Source: Clostridiales bacterium
GTDB taxonomy: Bacteria; Bacillota; Clostridia; Oscillospirales; Oscillospiraceae
DNA: 11,767 nucleotides
Reading direction: 5' to 3'
Assembly (NCBI GenBank): GCA_019421525.1
Contig: JAHZFC010000064.1
Location: forward strand, 1-11,767
Positions within the stretch are counted from its first letter, which is position 1. Every line of letters starts with the position of its first letter. The notes beneath the pieces were generated by a model. The model worked only from the letters and a program-made list of their open reading frames with translations, was not told the origin of the DNA and made no database searches. This document shows positions 6,436 through 11,767 of this stretch, piece after piece. Made by a program: the position numbers and the translations under genes.

Positions 6436-6666
6436 GTGAAAACCAGGGTAAAAGAACTGCGCACCCAACACAAGCTGACCCAGCAGCAGCTGGCAGAGCT
6501 GGTCCATGTCTCGGCCCGGACCATCATCTCCATCGAAAAGGAGCAGTACAGCCCGTCCCTCATGCTGGCCTATCGGCTGGCCCAGGTGTTCGGCGTCACA
6601 GTGGAGGAGCTGTGCTGTCTAAAAGAAAATAAGGAAATGGAGGATCGGCAATATGAACCGCATTAA
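6436..6666 (+). CDS. Small XRE-family HTH transcriptional regulator
   Basis: This 76-aa protein is almost entirely a Cro/CI-type helix-turn-helix: KLTQQQLAELVHVSARTII (14-32) followed by SIEKEQYSPSLMLAYRLAQVFGV, the pattern of the short COG1476 regulators. It probably represses its own operon by binding the repeats at 6345-6420. The GTG start follows GGAGGAG (6424-6430). An ATG two bases earlier (6434) is immediately followed by TGA, so it cannot be the start. The gene overlaps the next by 14 bp, a pairing often seen for these regulators with small membrane proteins. The signal sensed is unknown. Confidence 0.9.
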   Translation: MKTRVKELRTQHKLTQQQLAELVHVSARTIISIEKEQYSPSLMLAYRLAQVFGVTVEELCCLKENKEMEDRQYEPH

Positions 6667-7072
6667 AGATGTAAAAAGCTTTATCACCGCAGTGGTCACT
6701 TTGGCTTTGGGTGTCCTTTGCGTATGCGTTTTCTTTGCCCAGGACATGGAGCGCAGGTTTTTGGCCGCGGGGGTCCTCCTGCTGGTGTGGAGCGCGGTCA
6801 GCTTCTTCTCTGCCTTCACAAAAAGCAGCCTCGTAAAGCAGGCTGACCGAGCCGCAGATGAGCGGGACCGATACCTGGTCATGAAAAGCAGTCATAAAAC
6901 GCTGCGCCTCACCAATTCTCTCATCGGAGCCGTCTGTCTGGCCTGTGTCGTGCTCTATGCCATCTTCCAGTGGGACGTTCTCCTCGTGGTCACCATCACC
7001 CTGTGCGCCACCTTGTTTCTCATGTTTTTCATCCTGCTCTTTACCAATCTTTACTACGAATCCCATGGATAA
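6653..7072 (+). CDS. Small four-helix membrane protein paired with the XRE regulator
   Basis: This 139-aa protein has four predicted membrane segments (about 9-29, 35-55, 87-106, 108-132) and one cytoplasmic-looking loop between helices 2 and 3. That loop holds ADERDRYLVMKSSHKTLRLTN, in two parts residues 68-78 and 79-88. The DERD-x-K-type loop resembles that of DUF2178-like membrane proteins that sit beside short XRE regulators; I cannot confirm the family by eye. Its start lies within the end of the XRE gene, with GGAGG 9 nt upstream (6639-6643), so the two are co-translated. It may be the effector or sensor of the pair. No enzymatic motif is visible. Confidence 0.85.
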   Translation: MNRIKDVKSFITAVVTLALGVLCVCVFFAQDMERRFLAAGVLLLVWSAVSFFSAFTKSSLVKQADRAADERDRYLVMKSSHKTLRLTNSLIGAVCLACVVLYAIFQWDVLLVVTITLCATLFLMFFILLFTNLYYESHG

Positions 7073-7078
7073 AAGGAC

Positions 7079-7110
7079 AGCTCGGCGGCCAATGGCCGCC
7101 GGGCTGCTCT
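7079..7110. terminator. Hairpin between convergent operons, probable bidirectional terminator
   Basis: AGCTCGGCGGCC (7079-7090), loop AAT, GGCCGCCGGGCT (7094-7105) form a 12-bp stem with one G-T pair. On the plus strand it is followed by the poor T-run CTCTTT, on the minus strand by GTCCTTTT. It lies between the ends of the XRE operon (7072) and the coaE operon (7158). Confidence 0.7.
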
Positions 7111-7157
7111 TTAGCTTGCTGTTACAAGACCAACAAACACGATCCCCCTGCGTCCGA

Positions 7158-7808
7158 TCACAGGGCGAGCTGTCGGTCAATGCGCCTGTAAGCGTCCCGC
7201 AGGCAGGCGTCCACCTCCGATTCCGGAAAGATCCGGAACGTGGGGCGCCATATGGCGTACAGGTCATCCAGCCCATCCAAGGCGACCTTTTGTGTCTCAG
7301 ACATAGTGCTCAGGCAGCGGTAGGCAAATTCGTTGGCGTCCCGCTCATAGTGCTGGCACAGATACAGCTGGGTGAAGTAGTCCCGCTCCCCCTCCAGCTT
7401 CGTCTCCAGCAGCCGGCCATCCTCCCGCCGGTAGGCGGTGCCGTCGTATTGGATGATGTACCGCAGACCCTCCGTCAGCTCCGGCGGGAACAGGTCCTGC
7501 CTTCCGTTCTGGATGGCGTGGCGGAACTCATGGAGCAGATAATATAATTGTTCTGTGGCGCTGAGCCCGGGGAGATCCAGGTTCAGGTAGGATATCCCCC
7601 TTACCGGGTCATAGAGGCCGTAGGCCAGTTCATACCCGGCGGGCATCTCATAGGCCAGCTCCGTCTCCACCCCGCACAGCTCCTTCATCTGTGCTAAAAC
7701 GGCGGGCAGGCGGGCCTTCCACGCTCCGGCGTCCAGCGTCAGCCAGGACGCCAGGTCGATCTGGCTGTTGACCCATTCGATCAGCGCGCGGTCGACCTCT
7801 GTCTCCAC
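7158..7808 (-). CDS. Predicted HEXXH metallopeptidase-like protein
   Basis: This 216-aa protein has no signal peptide. The only strong motif is HEFRH (93-97), a HEXXH zinc-binding site in a helix (QLYYLLHEFRHAIQNG). Downstream, YERDANEFA (154-162) resembles the helix that supplies the third ligand and flanking residues in ImmA/IrrE-type proteins (typically E-x-x-A-N-x-F-A). A zinc-dependent peptidase of that general class is therefore plausible, but substrate and family are not established. The GTG start at 7808 lies 2 nt after the aminopeptidase stop, with GAGG just upstream, so the genes are coupled. The association with an aminopeptidase is suggestive of peptide turnover but could be chance. 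Confidence 0.7.
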   Translation of the reverse strand: METEVDRALIEWVNSQIDLASWLTLDAGAWKARLPAVLAQMKELCGVETELAYEMPAGYELAYGLYDPVRGISYLNLDLPGLSATEQLYYLLHEFRHAIQNGRQDLFPPELTEGLRYIIQYDGTAYRREDGRLLETKLEGERDYFTQLYLCQHYERDANEFAYRCLSTMSETQKVALDGLDDLYAIWRPTFRIFPESEVDACLRDAYRRIDRQLAL

Positions 7809-7810
7809 CC

Positions 7811-9208
7811 TCAGCCCTCGTACACCGCCTTGCAGGCGGCATAGGTCATGTAGCAGTCCAGCTTGGACACGGTCTCGAAGGGGGCGTGCATGGAGAGCAC
7901 GGGCACGCCGGCGTCCAGGGTGTCGATGTTGCGGTCGGCCATGTAGCAGGCCACGGTGCCGCCGCCGCCCTGGTCGGCCTTGCCCAGCTCGGCCATCTGC
8001 CAGACGATGTCCCGGTCATCCAGCAGCCGCCGGACATAGGCCACCGCCTCCGCCCCCGCGTCGGAGCAGCCGCCCTTGCCCCGGGAGCCGGTGTACTTGC
8101 ACAGGCCCACGCCGTAGTTGACCATGGCGGAGTTGTTCTTCTCGTACACCTCGGCGAAGTTGGGGTCATAGGCGGCGGTGACGTCGGCGGACAGGCAGAA
8201 GGACTTCTCCAAACAGGCCTTCAGGGGGACGTTCTGGCTGTCGCACAGGTCGCCCACAAAGGTGTCGAAGAAGGCGGACTGCATGCCGGACACGCCCTCG
8301 GAGCCGATCTCCTCCTTGTCCGCCAGCACGCACACGGCGGTGCGGCAGGGGGTGCCCAGGTCCAGCAGGGCCTTGAGGGCGGCGTAGCCGCACACCCGGT
8401 CGTCGTGGCCGTAGGAGCCGATGAGGGAGCGGTCAAAGCCGATGTCCACGGCGTTGAAGGCGGGGACGGCCTCGATCTCGGCGGAGATGAAGTCCGCCTC
8501 GGTGATGCCGTACTTCTCGTTCAGGATGTCCATGATGGCCAGCTTCACCCGGTCCGCGCCGTCGTCGTCCTTGAAGGGGCGGCTGCCCACCAGGATGTTC
8601 AGGCTCTCCGCGGGGATGGCCTCCCCCAGGGGCTTCTTGGACTGGTCGGCGGCCAGGTGGGGCAGCAGGTCGTCCACGGTGAACATGGGGTCGCCGGGGT
8701 TGCCGCCGATGCTCACGTCCACCAGGGAGCCGTCCTTCAGCGCCACCACGCCCCGCAGCTCCAGGGGGATGGTCACCCACTGATACTTGCGGATGCCGCC
8801 GTAATAGTGGGTCTTGAGGAAGGCCAGCTCGCTGTCCTCGTACAGGGGGGTGGGCTTCAGGTCCAGCCGGGGGCTGTCGATGTGGGCCGCGCAGATGGAC
8901 ACCCCCTGGTCCAGGGGGGCGGAGCCCACCACCGCCAGGGTGATGGCCCGGTTCCGGTTCACCCGGTACACCTTGTCCCCGCTCTTGAGGGCCATGCCCC
9001 GCTCAAAGGGGACGAAGCCCGCGGCCTGGGCCAGCTCCACGGTGTACGTCACGCAGTCCCGCTCGGTCTTGCCCCGGTCCAGGAAGATCTTGTACCCCTG
9101 GCAGTAGCTGTCGATGGCCGCCTCGGTGGCGACGTCCACCCGGTCCCAGCCGTTCTTTTTGTTGCTCAGCAGAGCGTCCCGCTTCTGCTTTCCTGTGGCC
9201 TGTCCCAT
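7811..9208 (-). CDS. M18 family zinc aminopeptidase
   Basis: This 465-aa cytoplasmic exopeptidase is of the aspartyl-aminopeptidase (M18) family, which removes N-terminal residues using two metal ions. Metal and catalytic residues visible are AAHIDSPR (His109, Asp111), YGHDDR (Asp269/Asp270), DKEEIGSEG (Glu299, Glu300), SADV (Asp342) and SMHAPFE (His441). The length is normal for the family. The start is ATG 9208, with AAGGAGG about 8 nt upstream lying inside the end of coaE; the reading frame runs 37 codons further up without a better site. It lies one base after the coaE stop and 2 nt before the HEXXH gene. Substrate preference (acidic or broader) cannot be told. Confidence 0.93.
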   Translation of the reverse strand: MGQATGKQKRDALLSNKKNGWDRVDVATEAAIDSYCQGYKIFLDRGKTERDCVTYTVELAQAAGFVPFERGMALKSGDKVYRVNRNRAITLAVVGSAPLDQGVSICAAHIDSPRLDLKPTPLYEDSELAFLKTHYYGGIRKYQWVTIPLELRGVVALKDGSLVDVSIGGNPGDPMFTVDDLLPHLAADQSKKPLGEAIPAESLNILVGSRPFKDDDGADRVKLAIMDILNEKYGITEADFISAEIEAVPAFNAVDIGFDRSLIGSYGHDDRVCGYAALKALLDLGTPCRTAVCVLADKEEIGSEGVSGMQSAFFDTFVGDLCDSQNVPLKACLEKSFCLSADVTAAYDPNFAEVYEKNNSAMVNYGVGLCKYTGSRGKGGCSDAGAEAVAYVRRLLDDRDIVWQMAELGKADQGGGGTVACYMADRNIDTLDAGVPVLSMHAPFETVSKLDCYMTYAACKAVYEG

Positions 9209-9209
9209 G

Positions 9210-9818
9210 TTATACCCCTCCTTGCAACCCCACTCGCTCAACCCGCACCCCGCCCCGGCGGTAGCACTCCTCCGGGTCCTCTCCCCCGTTTTCCAGGGTG
9301 TAGTCGCTGTTTTGTTCAAAAAAAACCACCGGCTTCTGGGCCGCCAGCCGCAGGCGGGCGTACTCCTCGCCGATGCCGTCCCGGGCCATGATGCGCCGCA
9401 CCCGGACCTCGTCCGGGGCGGTGACCGCCACGGTGCAGTGGCACTTGTCCTTCAGATCGCTGTCCAGCAATGCGATGGCGTCCACCGCCGCGGCGGGCCG
9501 CCCCTCCCGCCTGGCCTGGTCCAGCCGCCGGTCCACCTCATCGTTGACATAGCGGTGGGTGATGGCGTTCAGGTCCCGGAGCGCCCCCTCGTCGCCGAAC
9601 ACGATGGCCCCCAGTGCCTTGCGCGCCAGCGCGCCGTCCGGACCGAAGATGCCGTCCCCAAATCGCTGCCGCAGCTCGTCCAGCATGGGGGCGCTGTTCG
9701 CCGTCAGGTCGTGGTACACCGCGTCGCAGTCGATGACCGCCGCGCCCAGGTCGGCCAGGGCATGGAGCGCCGTGGTCTTGCCCGCCCCGGTGGGGCCGGT
9801 GATGCCGATGATACGCAT
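9210..9818 (-). CDS. coaE: Dephospho-CoA kinase
   Basis: This protein of 202 aa performs the last step of coenzyme A synthesis, phosphorylating the 3'-OH of dephospho-CoA with ATP. The N-terminus MRIIGITGPTGAGKTTALHAL carries the P-loop (GPTGAGKT, where many relatives have GGIGSGKS). Further family marks are VIDCDAVYHDL (Asp-rich substrate site) and an HRYVNDEVDRRL lid-like helix. The late segment AVTAPDEVRVRRIMARDGI is the usual V-x-A-P-x-x-x-Q/R-x-x-R-x-x-x-R-D. The start is taken at ATG 9818 because GGAGG is 7 nt upstream; ATG 9824, two codons earlier, is only 1 nt from that site but overlaps the previous stop as ATGA. It is part of the minus-strand operon. Confidence 0.93.
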   Translation of the reverse strand: MRIIGITGPTGAGKTTALHALADLGAAVIDCDAVYHDLTANSAPMLDELRQRFGDGIFGPDGALARKALGAIVFGDEGALRDLNAITHRYVNDEVDRRLDQARREGRPAAAVDAIALLDSDLKDKCHCTVAVTAPDEVRVRRIMARDGIGEEYARLRLAAQKPVVFFEQNSDYTLENGGEDPEECYRRGGVRVERVGLQGGV

Positions 9819-9820
9819 GG

Positions 9821-10483
9821 TCATCCCTCCTTTTCCCCTTCAAAATAACGTCTCAACTTTTTCCAAAACAGAAACAGCAGCAAAAACAGCAGGTCTACCA
9901 CCAAATACAGGACCGCCCATTCCTGGCCATCCAGCACCGTAAACAGTGCAAAGAGGCCGCTTGCCCCCTCCAGCCCGATGATCAGCCAGCGCAGCCAGGG
10001 CCTTCTCAGCCCCAGCCCCACCAGGATGGCGAACCAGGCAAAGGGAATAGACGCATCCCCCGTCTCATTCCATTAGACAACGGCCAGAAGGACCGCCAAA
10101 ACCGTGCGGACCACGGCCAGCGCCCGGTAGGCCGTCTGGACGCTCTCCCTGGTGCGCTGGCGCTCCTGGCGATTCTCCTCACGCCGCCTCTCCTCCGCCT
10201 TGACCTGTTCCCGTTCCCGGAGCAGGGACCACTCCAGTTTGCCAGAGTAAGGCGGCCTCTCGGGCTCCGACGGCTGACGCTTCGGCTCCTCCGCCAGCAG
10301 CAGCTGGTCCAGGGTCACGCCGTACAGCTTGGCCAGGGCCTTCAGGTTTTCCACCCCCGGCTCAGAGGCGTCGTTCTCCCATTTGGACACCGACTGCCGG
10401 GAGACGTACAGCCTGCGGGCCACGTCCTCCTGGGACAGGCCCTTGGCTGTGCGCAGTTTTTGCAGGTTCTCTCCTAACGTCAT
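9821..10483 (-). pseudogene. XRE-HTH/membrane regulator gene interrupted by an in-frame TAA
   Basis: Taken as one unit, the frame codes for 220 codons: an N-terminal 136-aa HTH protein, a TAA at 10073-10075 and 83 further sense codons in the same frame ending at TGA 9821-9823. The last residues before the TAA are a hydrophobic run (ALAVVRTVLAVLLAVV) that stops mid-helix. After it come three more hydrophobic segments, SIPFAWFAILVGLGL, WLRWLIIGLEGASGLFALF and WAVLYLVVDLLFLLLFLFW, ending in a charged KKLRRYFEGEKEG tail. No ATG and no ribosome site open the second part. An intact four-helix membrane-anchored HTH regulator of about 220 aa is the simplest ancestor. Stop readthrough, reinitiation at a GTG (10021) or a sequencing error are alternatives. 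Confidence 0.6.
10073..10483 (-). CDS. XRE-family HTH protein (N-terminal part of the split regulator)
   Basis: These 136 aa are the part translated if the TAA is obeyed. A Cro/CI helix-turn-helix fills residues 1-62 (KGLSQEDVARRLYVSRQSVSKWEND, in two parts 14-25 and 26-38). A proline-rich stretch (68-80) and a very charged Arg/Glu segment likely to form a coiled coil (86-116) follow, then a hydrophobic tail (120-136). The DNA-binding part is intact, so it could still regulate. The start ATG 10483 has GAGGTG 7 nt upstream; another ATG just before it is out of frame. It is first in the apparent coaE operon. The target is unknown. Confidence 0.8.
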   Translation of the reverse strand: MTLGENLQKLRTAKGLSQEDVARRLYVSRQSVSKWENDASEPGVENLKALAKLYGVTLDQLLLAEEPKRQPSEPERPPYSGKLEWSLLREREQVKAEERRREENRQERQRTRESVQTAYRALAVVRTVLAVLLAVV

Positions 10484-10538
10484 CCTTCATCACCTCACCT
10501 ACATGGTATCGGGCAAGGCGCTTTCTGTAAAGAACTTC

Positions 10539-10561
10539 CGGCGCAACCTGAGGTTGCGCCG
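10539..10561. repeat. 23-bp perfect palindrome in the HTH-gene leader
   Basis: The half-site CGGCGCAACCT is repeated inverted around a single central base. It sits 56 bp upstream of the HTH start and well downstream of the predicted transcription start. It could be an operator for the HTH protein or an RNA hairpin. No T-run follows on either strand. Confidence 0.65.
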
Positions 10562-10602
10562 CCAAGCCGCTGCGGTCCCCCCGTTCCCGGGCCGCGATCA
10601 TG

Positions 10603-10634
10603 GCTGGATCTCGCCGCTCCACGGTCGATCCAGC
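10603..10634 (-). repeat. Inverted repeat at the start of the HTH-gene leader
   Basis: GCTGGATC (10603-10610) and GATCCAGC (10627-10634) are perfect 8-bp arms with a 16-nt loop. It would form at the very 5' end of the transcript from the promoter at 10642-10670, a position that often stabilises mRNA. Confidence 0.5.
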
Positions 10635-10641
10635 AGACATT

Positions 10642-10670
10642 AGTGTAGCACAGATAAAATCGATTCTCAA
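10642..10670 (-). promoter_or_regulatory. Promoter of the HTH-coaE-aminopeptidase operon
   Basis: On the minus strand TTGAGA (10665-10670), 17 bp and TACACT (10642-10647) with TG at the extended -10 position. The start would be near 10635, giving a leader of about 150 nt. No other promoter is evident between 10483 and 7158, so it probably serves all genes there. Confidence 0.75.
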
Positions 10671-10694
10671 GTGCCCTGTCCCTGTTTGTCCGCA

Positions 10695-10731
10695 AAAAAT
10701 GGGAAGCCCAAAAACTGGGCTTCCCATTTTT
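10695..10731. terminator. Terminator of ilvD, bidirectional in form
   Basis: A perfect 16-bp stem: AAAAATGGGAAGCCCA (10695-10710) pairs with TGGGCTTCCCATTTTT (10716-10731) around a 5-nt loop. On the minus strand it ends in T6 right after the ilvD stop (10746). Confidence 0.93.
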
Positions 10732-10745
10732 GTATGCGCTGTCTC

Positions 10746-11767
10746 TCATTCCAGCACCGCGCCCCGGGCGGCGCTGGTGACCATTTTCGCGTACCGCGCC
10801 AGGTAGCCGGTCTTGATCTTGGGCTCCGGGCACACCCAGGCGGCCTTCCGGGCGGCCAGGGTCGCCTCGTCCACGTTCAGGGTGATGGTGTTGGCGGGGA
10901 TGTCGATGGAGATGAGGTCCCCCTCCTCCACAAAGGCGATGGGCCCGCCCTGGGCCGCCTCGGGGCACACATGGCCGATGGACGCCCCCCGGGTGGCGCC
11001 GGAGAAGCGGCCGTCGGTGATGAGGGCCACGTCCTTGTCCAGCCCCATGCCCGCGATGGCGGAGGTGGGGTTGAGCATCTCCCGCATACCGGGGCCGCCC
11101 TTGGGTCCTTCGTAGCGGATGACCACCACATCCCCGGCCACGATCTTTCCGGCATAGATGGCCGCGATGGCCTCCTCCTCGCTGTCGAACACCCGGGCGG
11201 GGCCGGTGTGTGCCATCATCTCAGGGGCCACGGCGGACCGCTTCACCACACACCCCTCGGGGGCCAGGTTGCCCTTGAGCACGGCGATGCCGCCGTCGGC
11301 GGAGTAGGGGTTCTCGATGGGGCGGATCAGCTCAGGGTTGCGGTTGACCACGCCCTCCAGGTTCTCGGCCAGGGTCTTTCCGGTGCAGGTGAGCACGCTG
11401 GTGTCCAGCAGGCCCTTCTTCGTCAGCTCCTTCATGACGGCGTACACGCCGCCCGCGCCCTCCAGATCCTCCATATAGGTATCCCCGGCGGGGGCAAGAT
11501 GGCACAGGTTGGGGGTTTTGGAGGAGATCTCGTTGGACAGATCCAGATCCAGCTCGATGCCGCACTCGTGGGCGATGGCGGGCAGGTGGAGCATGGTGTT
11601 GGTGGAGCAGCCCAGGGCCATGTCCACCGTCTCGGCGTTGTGGAAGGCCGCCTCCGTCATGATGTCCCGGGGCTTGATGTCCCGTTTCACCAGCTCCATC
11701 ACCTGCATGCCCGCGTGCTTGGCCAGCCGCAGGCGGGCGGACCACACGGCGGGGATGGTGCCGTTGC
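10746..11767 (-). CDS. ilvD: Dihydroxy-acid dehydratase, 5' end outside the window
   Basis: This is the C-terminal 340 residues or so of a protein normally about 550-570 aa. IlvD dehydrates 2,3-dihydroxy acids to 2-keto acids in valine, isoleucine, leucine and pantothenate synthesis, using an Fe-S cluster and Mg. Recognised segments in order are GNGTIPAVWSARLRLAKHAG at the window edge, LGCSTNTMLHLPAIAHE (its Cys is a cluster ligand in related dehydratases), PYSADGGIAVLKGNLAPEG, a YEGPKGGPGMREML segment and TDGRFSGATRGASIGHVCPE followed by GGPIAFVEEGD. The frame is open through the right window edge, so the start is not visible. A strong terminator follows the TGA stop. Confidence 0.96.
   Translation of the reverse strand, partial: NGTIPAVWSARLRLAKHAGMQVMELVKRDIKPRDIMTEAAFHNAETVDMALGCSTNTMLHLPAIAHECGIELDLDLSNEISSKTPNLCHLAPAGDTYMEDLEGAGGVYAVMKELTKKGLLDTSVLTCTGKTLAENLEGVVNRNPELIRPIENPYSADGGIAVLKGNLAPEGCVVKRSAVAPEMMAHTGPARVFDSEEEAIAAIYAGKIVAGDVVVIRYEGPKGGPGMREMLNPTSAIAGMGLDKDVALITDGRFSGATRGASIGHVCPEAAQGGPIAFVEEGDLISIDIPANTITLNVDEATLAARKAAWVCPEPKIKTGYLARYAKMVTSAARGAVLE

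Noticed and set aside
7886..9391. A 501-codon plus-strand frame opposite the aminopeptidase and coaE
   Set aside because: It is antisense to two well-recognised enzymes; its Val/His/Gly composition is typical of a shadow frame.
10571..10593. T-box-like string (minus strand AACGGGGGGACCGC) in the HTH-gene leader
   Set aside because: It lacks one base and has T to G compared with the T-box core, no matching specifier stem or terminator with a T-run is visible, and the downstream gene is a regulator rather than an amino-acid gene.
1..11767. CRISPR array, insertion sequence, tRNA or rRNA
   Set aside because: No regularly spaced repeats, transposase motifs, cloverleaf-like sequence or rRNA signature was seen on either strand.

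Overview
The window looks like chromosomal DNA from a GC-rich anaerobic Firmicute, most likely a gut Clostridium of the Oscillospiraceae/Flavonifractor type. The grounds are strongly GC-biased third codon positions, Gram-positive Shine-Dalgarno sites (AAGGAGG), a lipoprotein-type binding protein, a 4Fe-4S aldo/keto reductase, a TepA-like protease and short XRE regulators paired with membrane proteins. The lineage is inferred from style, not from a marker gene. There are no rRNA or tRNA genes, CRISPR arrays, transposases or phage genes.

Layout. Positions 1-340 are a regulatory region with two divergent promoters: one fires leftward out of the window, the other drives a three-gene carbohydrate-type ABC importer on the + strand (binding lipoprotein 341-1570, double ATPase 1733-3247, permease 3254-4276). 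GC-rich and tandem-repeat hairpins separate the binding-protein gene from the ATPase gene, and a strong terminator closes the operon at 4312-4344. An aldo/keto reductase-ferredoxin fusion (4419-5531, +) follows with its own promoter. It meets a TepA/ClpP-like protease (5536-6243, -) tail to tail with a 4-bp gap.

The tepA leader contains a 23-bp inverted repeat. The region between it and the divergent XRE gene carries three copies of a 10-bp operator-like word around the promoter. The XRE regulator (6436-6666, +) overlaps a four-helix membrane protein (6653-7072, +), a typical self-regulated pair.

On the minus strand, 10483 to 7158 is a compact apparent operon. It holds an XRE/membrane regulator split by an in-frame TAA, coaE (last enzyme of CoA synthesis), an M18 aminopeptidase and a HEXXH-type predicted metalloprotein, with gaps of 1-2 nt or overlaps between them. 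Upstream is a good promoter (10642-10670) and a structured leader of about 150 nt. The right edge holds the 3' two-thirds or so of ilvD (minus strand, cut by the window end) with a perfect terminator.

Most of the content is ordinary metabolism. The parts most worth a second look are the stop-split HTH/membrane regulator, the inverted-repeat tepA leader with a Shine-Dalgarno and ATG on both arms, the three-copy operator of the XRE cassette, and the repeat hairpins ahead of the TTG-initiated ATPase gene. I found no clearly new multi-gene system.
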